From Chytriomyces cf. hyalinus JEL632 (Eukaryota; Chytridiomycota; Chytridiomycetes; Chytridiales; Chytriomycetaceae): a DNA stretch of 64,000 nucleotides. The DNA lies in contig JAIWWG010000017.1 in the NCBI GenBank assembly GCA_025435555.1, positions 428,866-492,865 of the forward strand, in the 5' to 3' direction. A program made the position numbers and the translations under genes. Every line of letters starts with the position of its first letter. Within the stretch, counting starts at the first letter, position 1. Under the pieces are notes generated by a model, which did not search any database, was not told the origin of the DNA, and saw only the letters and a list, made by a program, of their open reading frames with translations. Positions 13,095-24,414 of the stretch are shown one piece after another.

Positions 13095-13969
13095 TTAAAG
13101 CATTTTCTTTTCGTATCGCACACCAGCCGATGAACTCTTGGTTTCCACACCCATCTTCCTCAGCCGATCCATTGCAATCCGCTCCTCATTTACGCGTTTC
13201 AAATCGCGAAGTTCCTCGTCCGTCATAATCGGCGCCACTGGAACTCTCCATGATTTTCCCGACATTCGCTGCTGCGCTTTCAGCATTGCTTCATCTCTTG
13301 CAAAGTCAAATTCGAGCGCATCTCCAGCCCCAGCGATTCCACCGCCACCACCACTGTTCAGATTCATTGTTTCCCGATCCCACGCATCCATGTTGTAATA
13401 TTTCTTGTGGGGTAGCGTGCCCGTGTTGAAATCCTCGACAAACTCGTCAAAGTACTTTTTCGAATCTCGATCTTCGGGACTTATACGCTTGACTTCTACT
13501 AACCAACTTCGGAATTCTGCCTCCTGTAAAAGTTGTTAAGCATTGTTGAACGAAATCAACGGCAAGTAAAAATAATTCTCACCTTCAGATACATGTCCGT
13601 TGTTGATATGACTCCATATTGACCCCACTCTGACGACGCTTTGCTGCTGCTCTTGGTTTTCTTTGATTTCTTTTTCTTTTTATCCTTCTTTTTCCTCTTC
13701 TTCTTGTCCTTTTCCTTTTCCTTCTCCTTTTCCTTACTTTTCCTCTTCTTTTTCTTCTTGTCCTTGTCATCCTTGCTGCGTTTCTTTTTCCTCGACCTTT
13801 CCGCGCCCGAGTCTGACGACGAGCTTGAGGACGAGTCTGAGTCTGAGCTTGAATCTGAGCTGACGCTGGACACAGAGTCAGAGCGGCGCCGTTTGTACGC
13901 AAGCGCTTTGTCGCTTGATTTTGTTCCGCGTCGTTGCCGTTCGTTCGTGTCCTCGACTTGTTGGTCCAT
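13095..13969 (-). CDS. SCI1-like lysine/serine-rich nuclear protein
   Basis: Two exons, with a GTGAGA...TTTACAG intron at about 13525-13581. The first exon encodes an N-terminus that is almost entirely S/D/E then K/R/D/E: a serine-acidic tract followed by about 50 residues of KKRK/KEKEK. It ends in EWGQYGVISTTDMYLK. The second exon gives EFRSWLVEVKRISPEDRD, YFDEFVEDFNTGTLPHKKYY and a C-terminal tail. The WGxYGII-DM-xxxEFxxWL and FxEDxNTxTxPxxKYYN blocks define the family containing plant STYLE CELL-CYCLE INHIBITOR 1 and uncharacterised fungal homologues (family knowledge). A nuclear or nucleolar role is inferred from composition. It starts head-to-head with the MBIP-like gene. Confidence 0.65.
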
Positions 13970-14031
13970 TTTGGAGGTGATAAATAAAGTCAGAAAATAA
14001 ATGACATCTGTAAAATAAAGCAAAAGCAAAG
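13970..14031. promoter_or_regulatory. 62-bp bidirectional promoter, SCI1-like / MBIP-like
   Basis: Only 62 bp separate the two divergent ATGs, and the sequence is A-rich (TAAATAAAGTC, AAAATAAAGCAAAAGC). Any promoter must be shared or extend into coding sequence. No TATA-type element can be singled out. Confidence 0.4.
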
Positions 14032-15430
14032 ATGGACAGCCTGGCATCCGACGCACGCTCAATATGCTCAGCCTATCTGGAAAACAAAGTACGGAGATAC
14101 AAAGTGTAATCGAAGCCATCTGAATCTAATTTGCACTCCAGGATCTCGATGAATTCATGACCGCTGCGAATGTATGCAGTCTGCATACTTGGCCTGACAA
14201 TACCAATGCGTCTTACAAATCTGATTCTTTCCTCTGAAGGCCCTTCTATGGAGGTGCCGATATCAGCTGGACACTGTCGCAGCCACGCCGCTCCCGCCTT
14301 CTTCCATATCCCTCAAACAACGCATCAACAACGCATCAAGCAAAGCTCTAGCCTCCTTGCATTCGAAAGACGGAACCTTGCGCAATTTCGAGTACGTTTC
14401 TTTGTCTATTGCTCGGTCCATCGCCGTTGATTCTGTTTGTTTCAGCGAGACTCTCTTGGCTCTACCTGCTTCTGCGTCCGAAATGAATGCGCGCATCGCT
14501 TCCAATGTTTCGAAAAAGCGATCCGCAATTAATGACTCCAATCGCTCAGAATTTGTTGTCCGAACGAGTTGTCCGTTTTTTTTTACACCGAATACTTCCG
14601 TGTTTCTTATCAACAATCTCGCACCTTGTGTTATTTCTCATGTAGCCGTCGATGACTCGTCATCAGCACGTGTTAGCGCCGCCGCAATCAACAGAAATGT
14701 TCAAATGAAAATTGACATGGTGCACAACAGTGAGGGACCGCTGGCTCGAAGCACAGTGAAGAACGGGGCGACGATAAATTCAACTCACGAAGCCGCTCCA
14801 AAAAGCACAGCGTCTGTGTCTGTGAGTGTGGTGGGATCGCGACTGGATGTTCTTGCGCAACATTTACGCGTCAAATTTGGTGAGACGGAATGTTCTTTTT
14901 GTTGTTTCCCGGGGGCATTTCAAAAATGCGCCATTATCTGACCGATTTCCTGCCGTTCGCTATTCCTCAAGACCCAAACAGTGCGCTTGGAATGCATCAG
15001 CGGCTGAAAGTCCTGGAAGATGCCATCGTCGCCATGGAAGAAAAATACCCAGTGTGGAGCTCAGTCCATTTAAATCATGAAGCCGAGGAAGGGGTTGTTC
15101 GGGACCCATTTGGACCCGCCGTATGGACGCGAGTGTGTGAAAATAGTGATGGAGAAGTAATTATGGCTGTTTCGATTGAGGATGGCAGCGAAAAGCGACG
15201 TCGAATTGCCGTTAATTCTGTAGGAGCTCCTCTGGGAGGTATTGCCGAAGCTGCGGCGGGACAGTCTGGTGGTGGGGGAGCGAGGGAGGTGAATACTTAA
15301 TCTGCTTATTCACTGTTCCAGGCTGACTGCCCAAAACGCAAACTTACTCGTTCTTTAGACGGAAATGGAAGCCCTGAACAAACGGATTGCAGAGCTCAAA
15401 AGTAATTTATTGAATATGAACAAAGGGTAG
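14032..15430 (+). CDS. MBIP-like protein (MAP3K12-binding inhibitory protein family)
   Basis: Exons: 14032-14088 (MDSLASDARSICSAYLENK), 14142-14171 (DLDEFMTAAN), 14267-about 14879, about 14970-15290, and a last exon to 15430. The long exon contains an N-terminal helix EMNARIASNVSKKRSAIND that resembles the start of human MBIP. Further on come ALGMHQRLKVLEDAIVAMEE and, at the very C-terminus, MEALNKRIAELKSNLL. The same pair of helices occurs in MBIP (QRIKKLEDKILELE, LDEKISALKQALL, recalled from memory). MBIP is a subunit of the metazoan ATAC acetyltransferase complex. Similarity is confined to coiled-coil-like helices, so orthology is likely but unproven. Confidence 0.55.
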
Positions 15431-15850
15431 TTGCACGCACATTTGCCACAGTTATTCTTGTTAACAAAGTGGGTGCCAGTCAGCTGATGGCAATGGCATG
15501 CAATTCTGTTTTCGCTTCCTCAGAGGCATAAAAATGTTCCGCGTATATTAAAATGAAACGGTGTAGTAAATTTGTCCCCTAGCTAGCTGCATTGCAGACT
15601 TACATTCAGCCGTTGGCGTGTCAGAGGGGCATGCTATCGTCCACTGTTGGCCATTAAAAAAAGGAGAAAAAAAGAGCAGCTTCCCCCACCATTACTCTTG
15701 CCGAAACGGGAATCAAGACGTGGTTTGGTGTACTCAGCAGGGGTGTGGGCTGCTCGTCTGATGGGGGTTCTCTGAGAAGGTAAACAGGGAGACTTTAAAA
15801 AATAAATTCGCATCTCCATATTAAAGTTGCTTATTTTGTAACCGTCTCTC
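15431..15850. other. Intergenic stretch, no gene seen
   Basis: 420 bp between the MBIP-like stop and the next candidate start. Reading frames in both directions are short and lack protein-like composition. A purine-rich AAAAAAAGGAGAAAAAAAG patch lies near 15656. It probably holds the 3' UTR of one gene and the promoter/5' UTR of the next. Confidence 0.5.
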
Positions 15851-17800
15851 ATGGCATCCGGATCAGAGGCACCGAAACCGGAAAGTGATGGGGGTGAGTA
15901 AAACAGTCCTACGATTTGACGACAGCTTTCAGGCGATGAGTAGCGGGATGAGCAGCGGGAAGAGCCCCCCAGGATCGACATGGAACAAGCGCTTTGCCTG
16001 CTACCTAACTAATGCAGGCCCCTTCACCTCCCCCACTTGTTCTAGACACGGTTCTTCACCAGCACAAATCGCGCATTCTGAAAGAGTCTTCGGCGACGCA
16101 GGTCAGTTCATGGCGTTGCCTGCTTGGCATTTTATTTGGGATCTATGCCAATCGGGGCTAATCTATTGTCTGCTACAACACGGCAAATGCGTGTCTCGAT
16201 GTCTTCGACTGAATAGGTTTCGTCGTTTGTTGTGATTGGTCAGACCCTCCACAAGCTGTATTATGGTATTTCCTTTTTTTTTTGTTGATGCTCGCAATGG
16301 TTCAGCTTCTTATCGGACACTTCTGTCTGCAGAGGACAAATTAATGAAGACTCAGAAAGAGTTTCTCGAATGGACGAAAGCAAATCTGGGTGTGTGCGTC
16401 TGTGAAGCTGTTTCGATATCCCACATAAAAAACCAAACAAAAACGCCAAATTCCCCCCACACACGCAGGATTCTCAAAAAGTACCACTTACGAATACATC
16501 ATTTCCTATCGCGTATACATGGAAATCGCAAACAAAATCCCGAAAGACGCTCACCCGCCAATGTATCAGAGCCACTGTCAACTTCTCTCGAAAGTGCCTG
16601 CGAAAAAGCTCGTAGATACTTGGATGGATGTCTGTAAGCAAGCTCCCGGCGGAATTATTACAACAGCATTCCTTGGTAGGAGCCTTTTTTTTTATAGTGT
16701 TCGTCGAAAAAAAAGCATTCTCCCACCTCCCCTCTATTTTGGTTCGAAGGATTCATTCTTAGCTCACGAGATTATTTCAACTTCCTGCAGAGACGTACTT
16801 GGAAAAAAATAACCTCAAAGGTGGCAAAGCCGGACGAATTTCTATGCAAGTTTCGGAACCAGCTCCAGACGCGGAAGAAGAATCCACTCCAGATCCAAAC
16901 GCCGTAATCCATGCGAGCGATTCTGCGTCCCTTGTCGCGAGTGGATCGAATTCATCAAATCCGCTGCAAAACAATCCAACGAACAACACACTTCCCTTCA
17001 ATGAGCATCTTATTTTCGAGCTGAGCAAACAAGTCGTGCTTGGTTCCCAATTTGATATGGTTTTACAAAGCGTGGAGGATTTTCAAGGTGCTGAGCATAA
17101 AATGTGGGGCGGTTCTGTGTGGGCGAACCTGGCAAGCGTGCGTCCTTTGACAACCCGCGATATCTACAGCGCGCCACCACCCTTGGCAGACGCAGCCGTT
17201 TTTGAGGGAGGCTTAGAGCATTTGCTTCGGATTGTTTTCACAAAGTTTGCTGGAAAGGAGTTTGCGGAGGTTACTGTTCTTGTTGTTGCCAGTTTGTTGA
17301 TTGGGCTTAACATCGCACCTTTGCAGGGTATTTTTCTATTGCGCGCGGAATTTGGAGCTGATTGGTTCTCTCCCATCATGCAACATCCATTCTGCATTCT
17401 TCGGCACACCAACGTTCCGGCCCCAATCGAAATTCCCATTTCAACACATCCAGAAGCGTCACTGCAAGAAGCCGGCTCGAATGCATCTGAAGTCTCCACC
17501 TCCACCAACACAACAACAGCAAATGCGGCGAAACGGCAAAAACGAGGATCAGCCGCCGACGGCACTGGAGGAGCCGCTAGCAGTGCAAGTTCAAGCACTC
17601 TGCATCGCGGTGGAAGTGGGACTTTGTCAGCAACGGCTTGTGTACAGCCACCGTTTGAGTCGTTTATCCTTTTTTACCTGGGACCGAATGTGAAAGAATT
17701 TTGCACTGTTTTTCGAAGTGTTGCGCTTGTTCCTGGGATCAATAGTTGGTGTGCTGTTGTGGCGGCGGCGGGTGTTGCATTGCCTGTCGGTTCCGAATAA
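15851..17800 (+). CDS. Uncharacterised protein, multi-exon
   Basis: I do not recognise this family. Clear exons are 16018-16101, about 16246-16267, 16305-16390 and 16470-16675, followed by one long exon from about 16791 to 17800. The N-terminal half is helical (VLHQHKSRILKESS, EDKLMKTQKEFLEWTKANLG, TTYEYIISYRVYMEIANKIP). A disordered linker with a basic AAKRQKRGS motif (possible NLS) lies near residues 340-360. The C-terminus has WFSPIMQHPFCILRH and FESFILFYLGPNVKEFCTVF. That last block weakly recalls the final strand/helix of phage-type N6-adenine methyltransferase-like domains, but no catalytic DPPY-type motif is visible. The ATG at 15851 is provisional: joining its exon to 16018 does not keep frame cleanly, so the true first exon is unresolved. 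Confidence 0.6.
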
Positions 17801-17838
17801 AAAAAAAAAAATTCAAGGAGAAAAAAACAGCAGTATTT

Positions 17839-20561
17839 TTATTCTTTACTTTGCAAGTGAGCGTTGGTACTGGGCTTTCCCAAGGTGTTGAGCGCGTTTA
17901 AACAGGCGTCCTGGACGTTAGCGTTCCCAGCCCGCACGGCACTCTTGAGCACAAGCGTGACCAAATCTGGGATGGACGTCTCCGAGGCATTTCTGCTCTT
18001 GTCAACACAATTCACTCGAATGGACAAAATGGCGCAAACTTGGTCCTCGACCAACGATTTAAAAGGCAACGCGAGCAGAATATCGGCCAAGCAACAAACG
18101 GCGTCAAAGGCAACTTCCTGGGACCGCGATACTCCTACAGCAGTGGTCGAATGCACCAAGTACGTGCCCAGCGTAGTCCACAGCATTCGTGAGGATGACA
18201 GCAAGGCGCATACAGTGTTTTGATGGCTCGATAGTTCTCGAATCAGAAATAAAATCTCGCGACGGACATCGATGGATTTGGTTGACATCGCAACCTGGAT
18301 GTATGCAGGCACAATTCCTAATAGACATGCGCGATCTTTTGTGGGTTGATGGCTTGTGAGTAACTGACAAGAGGATGATGTGAGGAAGTTGTTTTCTACT
18401 TCAAATGAAGTCGCAAGAAACTACCTTGTTCAACAACGTCATGAGCGCAAGCACCTCCGATTCCGATTTCCACCGCTCAATCAAACTAATCAGTGCATTC
18501 AGAATTGCGCCGGACTGACAGCCTGGCCGGAGAGTCGGAGCAATGTCGAACATGGCAACCAGCTCGAAGCAAGTGTCAACCACATCCTTCCCTCCCAGAA
18601 CGCGATTGGTCAGCTCAGTTACTGCTTCTTTCGAGTATAGAGGAATATGCTGCTGGAACTTGGGAGCTGAAGTGGGCATTGATGGAAAAGATTGCCCAGT
18701 CATGGAAATGTCTGCCAAGTCACTGCCGAAATCAAAATCGCTCGTATAGTCGTTGTCAGAAACAAGTCTGGATTTGTCTGCGGAGGTTACAATGGACTTT
18801 GACGGTGCATTCGGTATCGCTACAGCCTTCGACGACGTGCATTTTTCAAGACGTTTCAGATCGGGTCCATCGCCGCTCGCAAATTCGAAATCTTCGTCCC
18901 AGCTTTCAGCCTTACTTGCCAATTTTCGAGGACCTGGTTTGTGGAAGCCGAGCTTATCGGATTTGTTGGGTGAGCCAGAACTGCTCCAGGCGCGCTTTGC
19001 CGGATCAAACAGATTTTTGCCCGGTTGGATCGGTGTTTTGGGGGTATCTTCTTCGAAAATGAAATCGCTGTCCCAGTCGGACTGTGCGTGTTGTGTTTCT
19101 GGTATGATGAATTTTTGGTTCATTTCGTTGCCTGAAAAGTAAACGATTTCTCAGTAACATCCATCAAATCAAACAAACAACTGTACCTTTGTGTTTGGCT
19201 GTACTGGCTGCATTCTGGACCGAGGTTGACTTTTTCGTGACGGCCTGAAAATGTCTCCAAACAAATTTTAACAAAAACTCACAGCTCAGCCAACAAAAAC
19301 ACAACCTTGTGCTGGCTCTTGCGGATCCACGCATGCGTTAAAAGAAACGATGCGTCTGGTCGGCTTTCTCGGTCTCGCACCCAGCATTTGATCAGAAAGT
19401 CATGCAGCTCCTGAAAATGTAATCAAGCTCAGCAAGTCTTTCTCTGGTAAATAAGAGCAACAGAAGAAGTTACTTTGGATATCGTGGATGCGGGTAGTGG
19501 TGGGTGCTCGTCTTGGACAATGTTGAACAAAACCGACATTGGGTCGTACAGGTAGTACGGTGGCTTCCCTTCCAGCAGTTCAACGATCGTGCAGCCGACA
19601 CTCCAAATGTCGGACGTGTTGACTGCACCGCGGAGCTCGATAATCTCGGGAGACATCCTTTGTTTTTTTTTGGGCTTGCGTCAGATGCGAATGCTACTTT
19701 CAAAATGCAAACCAGAAGGGAGAGCCCATGATGCTCTCTCTTTCATTTAATCCTGAGGCTAGCTTTGAGGAAATGCCAAAGTCAGCGAGTTTTACTGTTC
19801 CAGACTTTGTGGTGAGAATATTCTATTTTGATTTGTTTTTTAAAGCGTCACTGCGGCGCTGCAAGTGAGTGAATAAAGTAACCGTACCGCTGCTTTAATG
19901 TCCCTGTGTATCACGCCCTGGTTGTGTAGGTACTCGAGACCTTCAAGAACTTGGCCAATGTACAAGGAAATCAGCGTCTCGGGAAACGTGCCAAACTTTT
20001 GCAGGATGCTGTGCAGGGACCCGTTTTCGCAGTACTCCATAATAATGTTGAGATGCTCGCTGGTCTGGGGGCCGCAAAACGTTTCGTGAGATTGCAAATT
20101 CGCGTAGGTTTTGTCACTTTGGAAGTCACCTGCGAGAAGCCTTGGTATGAGACAATATTCTCGTGCTGTCAAGGTTTCGAGTCAGAGTTGGGGCTTCAAA
20201 CTTATGTCTTTGCTCACATATAAGTTCTTGAGAAGATCTATCTCGGTCTGAGTGGGAGTGCGTCAGTGTTGTCAGGTTTCCTGGTTGGCCACTGACCATA
20301 ATGCCCCTCAGCTCTAGTGAGCTCATTTTGTCCGTCTTGATCTGTTTCACGGCGTATGTCTGCCCTGCAATGTCTGTTTAGCACAACGCCAGATCGGGCA
20401 TCAGTGCCGTACCTGTGTCCAGATGCAGGGCCCTGAACACGACCCCAAAGGCGCCTAAGACATCACACGTATTCAAGGGGAGACGTAAGCGTGGTTGCAG
20501 ATTATATAACGCGTGAGGGCAGACCTCGTCCGACAGCTTCTCCAAGCTTAAGTCGTTTCAT
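17839..20561 (-). CDS. Septation-initiation-type STE kinase (Cdc7/SepH/Cdc15-like)
   Basis: N-terminal protein kinase. The first exon [13 protein letters not shown] joins [15 protein letters not shown], forming the glycine loop. Then come the VAIK-type lysine in [19 protein letters not shown] near 19895, KLADFGISS near 19780, [10 protein letters not shown] near 19650 and the [15 protein letters not shown] segment typical of S. pombe Cdc7, Aspergillus SepH and plant MAP3K-epsilon. The region after the kinase is acidic and disordered ([24 protein letters not shown]). The C-terminus is helical and armadillo-like ([45 protein letters not shown]), again as in SepH/MAP3K-epsilon. These kinases act at spindle poles to trigger septation. 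The neighbouring septin fits a cytokinesis role. Several short introns divide the kinase domain. Confidence 0.85.
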
Positions 20562-20595
20562 CCCGGTAAACAAAAAAAAAAAACTTGGACAAAAA
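20562..20595. promoter_or_regulatory. 34-bp bidirectional promoter, septation kinase / septin
   Basis: The kinase ATG (20561, minus) and septin ATG (20596, plus) are separated by 34 bp containing an A11-12 run. Transcription must start inside this stretch or inside the first exon of the opposite gene. Shared regulation of two cytokinesis genes is a reasonable inference. Confidence 0.5.
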
Positions 20596-22375
20596 ATGCC
20601 ACTTGTGAGTTTTTTCGACAGCCGCCCAAACAAAGCGGACTACAACAGCTCGCTCACGCTACCCCACAGGAATATGCCCTGCAACACGGCCGCAGATTCC
20701 CTGATCCAGGTACTGTCGGACTGTCTTTGAATGTGGGGCCTGTAGGCTGATGCTCCCACTGTACGACAACAGGTCCATGGAAGCTTCCCAAGTCCGTCAA
20801 TGTCTCGCTCAAGGCTCCGCTCAACATTGGTGAGCTCCCTGCGCAGAAAGTGCGGCGTTCAAAGCGGCGTCCGTACGTGTTCAATTTAATGGTTGCAGGG
20901 TGAGTCAAGCTTGGTGTCTTTTGCCGGCCATGGCGATCTGATCTGTCCTGCGTTGCCAGAGACTCTGGACTCGGAAAGTCCACGTTCATCAACACACTCT
21001 TCAACGCCCCTCTGAGGGAGAACCCGGGCGCAAAGCACTTGGCGTCAGTCCAGACAGTTGACATCCAGCCAACCACTTATGGTGAACCCTAAACTCATAC
21101 GCATTTTCTTCCGGCTTGTGTCTAACTTTCAATTCAAACGCACGCCTTTGTACAGAGCTGTTTGAGGAGAACGTCACGCTGCATCTCACCGTCGTCGACA
21201 CGCCTGGTAAGCACTCCTTCTTCGTAGCAGTGACAGCGCCACATCGACACTCACGACACCAACTCACCATAACACACGCACACAACCAAATCAACTACCT
21301 AACCAACGCTAGGCTTTGGAGACACCTTAAACCGAGATGCCGACTTTAACCCAATCGCCCAATACATTGATGCTCAGTACGACAAATACTTAAAAGCGGA
21401 ACGAAGTGACGAGAAGCGTGGCAATATTTTGGACTCCAGAATTCATGCTCTGCTTTATTTCTTGCCGCCAACTGGAAACGGGTGAGGAGTGTACCTCCTT
21501 CCAGTGTTGCTCAACAAAAAAAGGGGGGCAGTTTAAGCTAAACAAAATACAACTCTAGACTCCGCGATCTGGACATTGAATTCCTTTCCCGCTTTTGCAC
21601 CAAAGTCAACATCATCCCCGTCATTGGAAAAGGCGATGGTCTCAGCCCCGAAGAGTCAGCAATGTACAAAAAGGCAATTCTAAAAGACCTTGCGCGCAAC
21701 GATATTCGAACATATCCCACACACCACGCCGAAGATCGGGACCACTTGGCCAAATTCGAAAAATTCATTCCGTTCAGTGTGGTGGGTAGTGACGATTACA
21801 TTGTCAAGAACGGTGTCAAAGTGCGAGCACGAGTTTATCGATGGGGAGCTGTGGAAGTGGAGAATGAACAGCACTGCGACTTTGTGCATTTGAGAGAAAT
21901 GCTCATTAGGTTTGTACTTTCACTTGTTTTGGTTCTTTGATGGATTTCCCATGAGTCTCATTGGAACGGTCTTTCAGAACGAATATGCAGGATTTGATCG
22001 ATACGACGCATCTCGTGCATTATTCTCTTTACAGAAGCGGGAAGATGGGGGGCGAATCCAGCTCGAATGGTCGTCCGGCTTCAGTTCTTGCCTGCGATGA
22101 TGACATGTATGACAACCAGATGCAGAACGCAAAGAAGGTCGCAATGGACGAAATGAAAATGAAGGAGGAGCAAATGAGACAAAACTTCATTTCCCGTGTG
22201 CGCGACAAAGAAGCGGAGCTGAGGTTAGTCGGACACTATGTTTTTCAAGTTTAAATGATCGCGAGAGTTGAGTAATGGAACGTTCGCACTCAGGGCTCGT
22301 GAGGAGGCACTCAACGCCAAGCGTAAACAAATGATGGATGAGATCGACGCAATGAGGCGCCAACTAGAAATGTAG
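20596..22375 (+). CDS. Septin GTPase
   Basis: A tiny first exon (MPL) is spliced by GTGAGT...CCACAG to EYALQHGRRFPDP, then to PWKLPKSVNVSLKAPLNIGE. A polybasic KVRRSKRRPY precedes the GTPase domain. G1 is VAGDSGLGKST, which spans an intron. G3 is VDTPGFGD. The G4 position reads GKGD instead of the usual AKAD. The septin unique element is evident (VYRWGAVEVENEQHCDF, MLIRTNMQDLIDTTHLVHY). The C-terminus is a coiled coil (MKEEQMRQNFISRVRDKEAE, MMDEIDAMRRQLEM-stop). Septins polymerise at the bud/septum cortex. The subgroup cannot be fixed by eye. About eight exons, all intact. Confidence 0.93.
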
Positions 22376-22529
22376 TGAGGGGACTTTTCGTTGAAATGTG
22401 CTGGACACATTTTGCTGCGAAGAATGTGTTTGCAGCGGAGTCATTTTTAGTTTTATAAGTTGGAGGTGGTTGATGTTGTTCTTGTTCGATGGGTCTCGCA
22501 CAACAAAGTCGTTCGATATTTATTTATTC

Positions 22530-23186
22530 TCAGTAGTCGTTGCGACCAGCCTTCCTCTGGCTCTTTGCATTTGATCTGTGCTGCTTCTCCTTCATGCTTC
22601 GTTCCTTGTCGTATGCTCTTCTGTAAGAGTGCTTTAGATTGGAGGTCAAAGGAAGGAAAATGCGATACGCACAACTCATTGATGCGCTCAGCTTTTTCCG
22701 CATCCGGTTCGAGTGGGATGATCGCAACAGCCGCATCGCGAATAACGACATGAAGTTTTTCGATGCAGTCTTGAATGTTCTGAGCTTGGGTTCGATGCCG
22801 CTCACTCGTCATGATCAATAGCCCGCGCTTATTCATCCGAGCAGCTTGTTCACGAATCAGATTCTCTTTCACAGGTTCCGGGATCCAATCGGCATCCTGA
22901 ACTTTGAACCGCATGTCCACCTTAGTTGCTACCTGGACTCATTGTCAGATTGAACATCGCCCGCAATGGTTTCATACCAAACGAAGCCATGAAAGCGTAC
23001 CTTGTTGACGTTCTGTCCGCCAGCGCCGCTCGAGCGTGAAAACTGCGTCTCGAGCCTGTCAGCGGGAATGGCAGCGACAGAGAATCTGCTCACGAAGGCC
23101 TTGACCTCGTTCACCCGCGAGTCGGTGAGAGATAGACGATGAGATGTGGATGCTGATGCAAAGAATCGACAGAGTGGGCGGAGCAT
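22530..23186 (-). CDS. Mitochondrial ribosome-rescue peptidyl-tRNA hydrolase (ICT1/MRPL58 family)
   Basis: The start at 23186 gives a basic presequence-like MLRPLCRFFASASTSHRLS. The release-factor signature FSRSSGAGGQNVNKV follows and is interrupted by an intron. It contains the GGQ tripeptide that catalyses peptidyl-tRNA ester hydrolysis. Later segments are RGLLIMTSERHRTQAQN, characteristic of the family, and a C-terminal K/R-rich tail (KEKQHRSNAKSQRKAGRNDY) that would insert into the empty mRNA channel. The short length and lack of codon-recognition domains favour the ICT1 class over mtRF1. It lies tail-to-tail with the septin. Confidence 0.88.
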
Positions 23187-23235
23187 GATGAGTTCGATGT
23201 CAAATAAATAAATATTTCTTAAAAATAATAAAAAG
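23187..23235. promoter_or_regulatory. 49-bp bidirectional promoter, ICT1-like / aldo-keto reductase
   Basis: 49 bp of very AT-rich sequence (AAATAAATAAATATTTC..., AATAATAAAAAG) separates the divergent start codons. Confidence 0.4.
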
Positions 23236-24361
23236 ATGGAGATGGAGATGCGAATAGGCTTTGGGACATTCCGTCTTCGAAGCCACGCCGACGCTGTGCG
23301 GACCGTGTGCGCTGCAATACGCACCGGTTACAGGCTCATTGACACGGCCCAGGTGTATCAGAACGAGGAGGCCGTGGGCGATGCAGTGCAGCAAGGCGGT
23401 GTCCCCAGGAGCAGTCTCTTCATCACAACCAAGGTTTGCTCGTCGTTGTTACTCTCAACTTGGAGTGGCGTGGTTGCACCTTGATGCGCGTTTGTTCTCA
23501 CGGCGTTGATTACTCAGGTCTCACCCAAGGTCATGACATCGCAAAATGCCGTCTATCTCAGCGTGCTGGAATCTTTAAAGAAGCTCAAAACAGATTATAT
23601 TGTAAGCATCGCTGCGTATGCAAGTGTTTATATGTTTAACCAAGGTCTTGTTTGGCAGGATCTTGTTCTGATTCATTGGCCTGGGACTTGTGAGAAAAGT
23701 GCTGTTCATTCTCAACCCCACTCCTTCTGACCCGCGAACACAGCAAAGCGCGACATCAAAATTCCAAACACCGGCAACCGGCTCGCAGCATGGCATGCGC
23801 TCGAACAACTCAAGCAGGAGGGAAAAGTCAGGGAAATCGGAGTCTCCAACTTCACACCCGCTCATCTGAAAGAGATTCTCCAAGAAGGCTCTGTGACTCC
23901 CTTCTTGAACCAACTCGAAATTCATCCGCTGTGTATTCCTTGGGAAACGATGCGCTTCTGCACTGAAAATGGAATTCGGCTGCAAGCGTACAGCTCCTTG
24001 GGTGAGGGTGAATTGGTCAAGACTCCCGAGAATGGTGGTGATACAAGGTTGGGTAAGGTACTGGATGACATTGCTGACCGGTATTCGTGTTCGCGAGCGC
24101 AATTGCTGCTGCGATGGGCGCTCCAGCACAATATTTCCGTGATTCCAAAAAGCAGCAGCGAAGTGAGGATGAAGGAAAACTTGGATTTGGGATTCTTCGC
24201 AATCGGAAACGACGTATGGATATCTGTATTTCTGATTCGTTCGTTTGAGTCTAACATTGCGACTGTGGCCGTTTTAGGACATGGAGATACTGAACAAGCT
24301 GATAGAGACGGGCGGGTTCGCGCAGAAAAAGTACTGCTGGGATCCATCGACCGTTGCATGA
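23236..24361 (+). CDS. Aldo-keto reductase
   Basis: NADPH-dependent carbonyl reductase fold of about 280 residues in several exons. It begins MEMEMRIGFGTFRLRSH. Catalytic tetrad residues are visible: Asp and Tyr in LIDTAQVYQNEEAVG, Lys in SLFITTK, and His in DLVLIHWPGT. Cofactor- and barrel-typical motifs are VREIGVSNFTPAHL, QLEIHPLCIPW and NISVIPKSSSEVRMKENLD. The last exon gives MEILNKLIETGGFAQKKYCW before the stop at 24361. Three in-frame ATGs at 23236, 23242 and 23248 could serve as start. The substrate is not predictable. Confidence 0.9.
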
Positions 24362-24414
24362 TCAGAAAGTGTTCAAAATATAAGAAATATTTACGGTTAA
24401 AAAGTGAATCTAAA

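Noticed and set aside
13641-14000. Phe/Leu/Ser-rich plus-strand frame resembling a membrane protein
   Set aside because: It is the antisense of the Lys/Asp/Glu-rich SCI1-like exon; the composition is a strand artefact.
15634-15981. 115-codon minus-strand frame over the intergenic gap
   Set aside because: Composition is not protein-like and it overlaps the start of the next plus-strand gene; no motif.
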